A stretch of DNA of 64,000 nucleotides from the NCBI GenBank assembly GCA_051252005.1, contig JBPOEZ010000002.1, positions 248,001 to 312,000 of the forward strand. The letters are read 5' to 3'. This document shows, in pieces, positions 61,199 through 64,000 of the stretch. This DNA comes from JACOMS01 sp051252005. GTDB lineage: Bacteria > Pseudomonadota > Alphaproteobacteria > Caulobacterales > Maricaulaceae. The notes beneath the pieces are model-generated. The model did no database searches, was not told the DNA's origin, and worked only from the letters and a program-made list of their open reading frames with translations. Each line of letters opens with the position of its first letter. Positions within the stretch are counted from its first letter, which is position 1. A program made the position numbers and the translations under genes.

Positions 61199-63391
61199 TT
61201 ACGCGCCTTTTCCATACTTGAATATCATCGTCGATAAAGGCGGAATTGTAAGCCTTAGTGATTGACCGTGGCCATGCGTGCCTTCGGCCTCTGTTGAAAA
61301 GCCGCCCTTGTTTCCGCATCCCGAGCCGCCGTAAAGCACGGAGTCGGTGTTTATGACTTCAGCCCAGTGCCCCGCCTTTGGGACGCCCACAAGGTAATCA
61401 TTGCGCGGCACAGGCGCGAAATTACAAACGATAAGACACGGCGCTTTTCTCTCAAAATCCCAGCGCACGAAAGACAGAATATTATCGCTTTGCGCGCCGC
61501 CGTCGACCCATTCAAAGCCGCTCGCTATGCAGTCTTGCTCATGCAGCGCAGGCGTGCTCCGGTAGAGGCGGTTAAGATCGCCAATCAAAGATTGCGTATT
61601 TTTATGCTCTGGATATTGGGTTAAATGCCAATCAAGGGACGCATCGGCTTTCCATTCTTCTGACTGGCCAAACTCGCAGCCCATAAACAATAATTTCTTG
61701 CCCGGATGCCCCCACATAAAGGCATAATAGGCGCGCAAATTAGCAAATTTCTGCCAGCGATCACCGGGCATGCGGTCAATTAAAGACCCTTTGCCGTGGA
61801 CAACTTCGTCGTGAGATAGTGGCAGGACATAATTTTCAGAAAAAGCGTAATCAATGCCGAACGTCATTTTATGATGATGATGACAGCGATTAACCGGATC
61901 TTCCGACATATATTCGAGCGTGTCGTTCATCCAGCCCATGTTCCACTTAAAGCCAAAGCCGAGACCGTTTTGATCCGTCGGCGACGTGACACCTGGCCAT
62001 GCTGTGCTTTCTTCGGCGACAGTGAACACACCGTCCATCGCGGCATAAGCGTCGGCGTTCATAGACTGCAAGAACTTTACTGCGTCCCAATTTTGATTAC
62101 CGCCGTCAGCGTTTGCGATCCACTCGCCGTCTTCGCGGGAGTAATCCAGATAAAGCATGGAGGCGACCGCGTCGACGCGCAGTCCATCAAGGTGATATTC
62201 TTCGAGCCAGAAGCGTGCATTTGCGACCAAATAATTGACGGCTTCCTTGCGCCCGAAATTAAAGATCAGCGTATTCCAGTCAGGATGAAAGCCTTTTCGC
62301 GGATCGGCATGCTCATAAAGATGCGTGCCGTCAAATTGCGCAAGACCATGATCATCGGACGGAAAATGCCCCGGTACCCAGTCTAAAATAACACCGATAT
62401 TGGCCTTGTGACAGGCATCGACAAAGGCTTTAAATTCCGCTGGACTACCATGCCGAGATGTCGGAGCGTACAGGCCAATAGGCTGATAACCCCATGATCC
62501 ATCGAAAGGATGCTCGGTGATCGGCAGAAGCTCGATATGGGTAAAGCCAAGCTCTGTCACATAGGGAATAAGGTTATCCGTCAGTTCTGCGTAGGACAGA
62601 TAACCGTTCCCGTCTCTGCGCTGCCACGAGCCTAAGTGAAGCTCATACGTTGACATCGGAGCTTCGCGGTTCTGTTTGGCCGCGCGTGATTTCATCCATT
62701 TTCCATCACGCCACTTATAGCCGGATAAATCCCGCACAACTGAGGCGGACTTCGGACGAAGTTCTGCGCCAAAACCGAACGGATCAGCTTTCAGAGGTTG
62801 CATATGACCGCTTTCGTCGCGGATCGCATATTTATAGGCCGCGCCGTCGCCAGCGCCCGGGATGAAAAGCTCCCATAGGCCACTTCCGCCGCGTGAACGC
62901 ATCGGATGTTTCGTTGAGCTCCACAGGTTAAAATCTCCTGCAACACAGACCCCAGCCGCATTGGGCGCCCAGACAACAAAGCGTGTTCCTTCTGTGCCTT
63001 CTTGAACTTTTACATGCGCGCCCATGGCGTTGAAGGCATGAACATGGCGGCCTTCGGATAAGAGGTGCAAGTCAAGCTCGCCAAGGTCTGGCGCAAAACG
63101 GTAAGGATCCTCATAGCGATGCTCCGTGCCGTCATAATCCGCGATAAGCTGATAACCCGTTTTGAGTTTCGCCGCGCTAATGCGCGCTTCAAATATGCCG
63201 CCTTCGTGCAGACACGTGCAGGCCGAAACTGGTTTTTTGCCGCGTGGTTTTACAACGCTGACAGACCTTGCATGCGGCGCGTAAGCGCGAATAACGAGCG
63301 TTTCGCCGTCCAAATGACTACCGAGGAAAGCGAAAGGGTCAGCATGACAGCCTCTAAGAATTCGGAAAATGTCTTGCTGGTGATCTATCAT
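61199..63391 (-). CDS. glgB: 1,4-alpha-glucan branching enzyme
   Basis: This 730-residue enzyme has an N-terminal CBM48 region (GTRFVVWAPNAAGVCVAGDF) and a GH13 catalytic domain with DWVPGHFPSDDHGLAQFDGT, the nucleophile region DGLRVDAVASMLYLDY, the acid/base TVAEESTAWPGVTSP and PLSHDEVVHGKGSL. It makes alpha-1,6 branches in glycogen. It follows glgP on the same strand with a 28-bp gap, forming part of a glycogen operon whose other genes lie beyond the window. Confidence 0.96.
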   Translation of the reverse strand: MIDHQQDIFRILRGCHADPFAFLGSHLDGETLVIRAYAPHARSVSVVKPRGKKPVSACTCLHEGGIFEARISAAKLKTGYQLIADYDGTEHRYEDPYRFAPDLGELDLHLLSEGRHVHAFNAMGAHVKVQEGTEGTRFVVWAPNAAGVCVAGDFNLWSSTKHPMRSRGGSGLWELFIPGAGDGAAYKYAIRDESGHMQPLKADPFGFGAELRPKSASVVRDLSGYKWRDGKWMKSRAAKQNREAPMSTYELHLGSWQRRDGNGYLSYAELTDNLIPYVTELGFTHIELLPITEHPFDGSWGYQPIGLYAPTSRHGSPAEFKAFVDACHKANIGVILDWVPGHFPSDDHGLAQFDGTHLYEHADPRKGFHPDWNTLIFNFGRKEAVNYLVANARFWLEEYHLDGLRVDAVASMLYLDYSREDGEWIANADGGNQNWDAVKFLQSMNADAYAAMDGVFTVAEESTAWPGVTSPTDQNGLGFGFKWNMGWMNDTLEYMSEDPVNRCHHHHKMTFGIDYAFSENYVLPLSHDEVVHGKGSLIDRMPGDRWQKFANLRAYYAFMWGHPGKKLLFMGCEFGQSEEWKADASLDWHLTQYPEHKNTQSLIGDLNRLYRSTPALHEQDCIASGFEWVDGGAQSDNILSFVRWDFERKAPCLIVCNFAPVPRNDYLVGVPKAGHWAEVINTDSVLYGGSGCGNKGGFSTEAEGTHGHGQSLRLTIPPLSTMIFKYGKGA

Positions 63392-63419
63392 ACGCCGCTT
63401 TCTTGTCTTTCGCTGATAT

Positions 63420-64000
63420 CTACTTTAACGGAGCCATTGGGGCTTGCCAAATATCTTTAGCGTAACCGCGAATGGTGCGATCAGAACTGAACCACCCCAT
63501 CTTCGCCGTGTTTAAAATGGCCATTTTCGCCCACACATCTTTCTGGGCATAGACGCCGTCAACATGGCGCTGCATATTCCAATAGGCATCAAAGTCTGGG
63601 ACGACTTGAAAATAATCATGATGCTTGATGTTATCAAGAATGTCGTGGAAACGGCCTGTGTCTCCGTCCGAGAATACACCGGCTTCAAGCTGCGCGATGA
63701 TACGCTGTAAACGCGGCGAGTCTTTGATGACTTCCGAAGGCCTACGGCGGGCATGTTGCCGCTCAGCCACTTCGTGGGCTTTTAGACCAAAGATGAAAAT
63801 GTTTTCATCGCCAACATGTTCGGCCATTTCAACATTCGCGCCGTCAAGCGTACCGATAGTCAATGCGCCGTTTAGGGCGAATTTCATGTTGCCTGTACCG
63901 GAGGCCTCGAAACCAGCCGTTGAGATTTGCTCGGAAAGATCAGCGCCTGGAATAAGAACCTCGGCCGCCGTTACATTATAATTCGGCAAGAAGATAACTT
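63420..64000 (-). CDS. glgP: Glycogen phosphorylase, C-terminal part (5' end beyond window)
   Basis: The frame is open to the window edge. The visible ~192 residues start VIFLPNYNVTAAEVLIPGAD and contain the PLP-lysine motif EASGTGNMKFALNGALTIGT then LDGANVE, ending in AMAPLK. This is the conserved C-terminal domain of alpha-glucan phosphorylases, which release glucose 1-phosphate from glycogen. The gene begins beyond base 64000. It precedes glgB in the same orientation. Confidence 0.95.
   Translation of the reverse strand, partial: VIFLPNYNVTAAEVLIPGADLSEQISTAGFEASGTGNMKFALNGALTIGTLDGANVEMAEHVGDENIFIFGLKAHEVAERQHARRRPSEVIKDSPRLQRIIAQLEAGVFSDGDTGRFHDILDNIKHHDYFQVVPDFDAYWNMQRHVDGVYAQKDVWAKMAILNTAKMGWFSSDRTIRGYAKDIWQAPMAPLK

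Overview
The window reads as chromosomal DNA of an aerobic, free-living alphaproteobacterium, probably from the Caulobacterales/Maricaulales/Hyphomonadales side of the class. The evidence is gene content: a zwf-pgl-edd-glk Entner-Doudoroff cluster in the Caulobacter order, TadE-like pilus genes, a TonB-dependent receptor, perfect TTAA-N7-TTAA (CtrA-type) sites and a class Ia ribonucleotide reductase with NrdR boxes. GC content looks moderate. I see no phage, insertion sequence, CRISPR array, rRNA or tRNA.

Layout. 1-1.3 kb: a LuxR-family regulator cut by the window edge and an XRE regulator. 1.4-10.1 kb: one tightly packed minus-strand operon of mostly uncharacterised membrane-associated families (DUF6384, a coiled-coil protein with an Arg/Ser/Gly tail, a possible 22-residue membrane peptide, DUF4129, DUF4350, MoxR AAA+ ATPase, DUF58, SpoIIM-like, RDD). 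10.1-11.3 kb: a glycosyltransferase. 11.5-17.9 kb: a flavoprotein/ferredoxin subunit plus the alpha and beta subunits of a 2-oxoacid (probably 2-oxoglutarate) oxidoreductase, then a NUDIX protein and an HI0933-type flavoprotein. 17.9-23.9 kb: a TauE exporter, 5-oxoprolinase pxpABC, a pabB-pabC fusion and a ZntB-like transporter. 23.9-27.7 kb: a helical protein of unknown role and a probable zinc system (small secreted protein plus a ZnuD-like TonB receptor with His/Asp loops). 27.7-35.3 kb: assorted single genes (FKBP lipoprotein, 2OG oxygenase, hypotheticals, hydrolase lipoprotein, PYROXD2-like oxidoreductase, PhzF, CysK). 35.5-36.8 kb: two TadE-like proteins. 36.8-48.5 kb: nrdB and nrdA, about 8 kb apart but sharing tandem NrdR boxes at the same 31-bp spacing. 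Between them lie an Asp/Asn hydroxylase, an outer-membrane-type protein and a sugar-acid cassette (ManD-like dehydratase, Gfo/Idh/MocA oxidoreductase, SSS symporter, and a lipoprotein gene broken by an in-frame TAG). 48.9-50.6 kb: an M28 peptidase. 50.6-64 kb: central carbon genes on the minus strand (glk, edd, pgl, zwf, a divergent PEP carboxylase, gap, a PutP-like symporter, glgB and the 3' part of glgP).

Together the genes suggest a heterotroph that takes up sugars and amino acids by Na+ symport, runs the Entner-Doudoroff pathway, stores glycogen, replenishes oxaloacetate through a PEPC-like enzyme and has a ferredoxin/flavin-linked 2-oxoacid oxidation route. The observations most worth checking are the MoxR/DUF58 operon and its unlabelled small ORF, the PEPC-like protein with altered active-site motifs, the amber-interrupted lipoprotein, the three ATACCAAT repeats at 13-bp spacing, and the composite nrdA promoter (NrdR, CtrA and DnaA sites).
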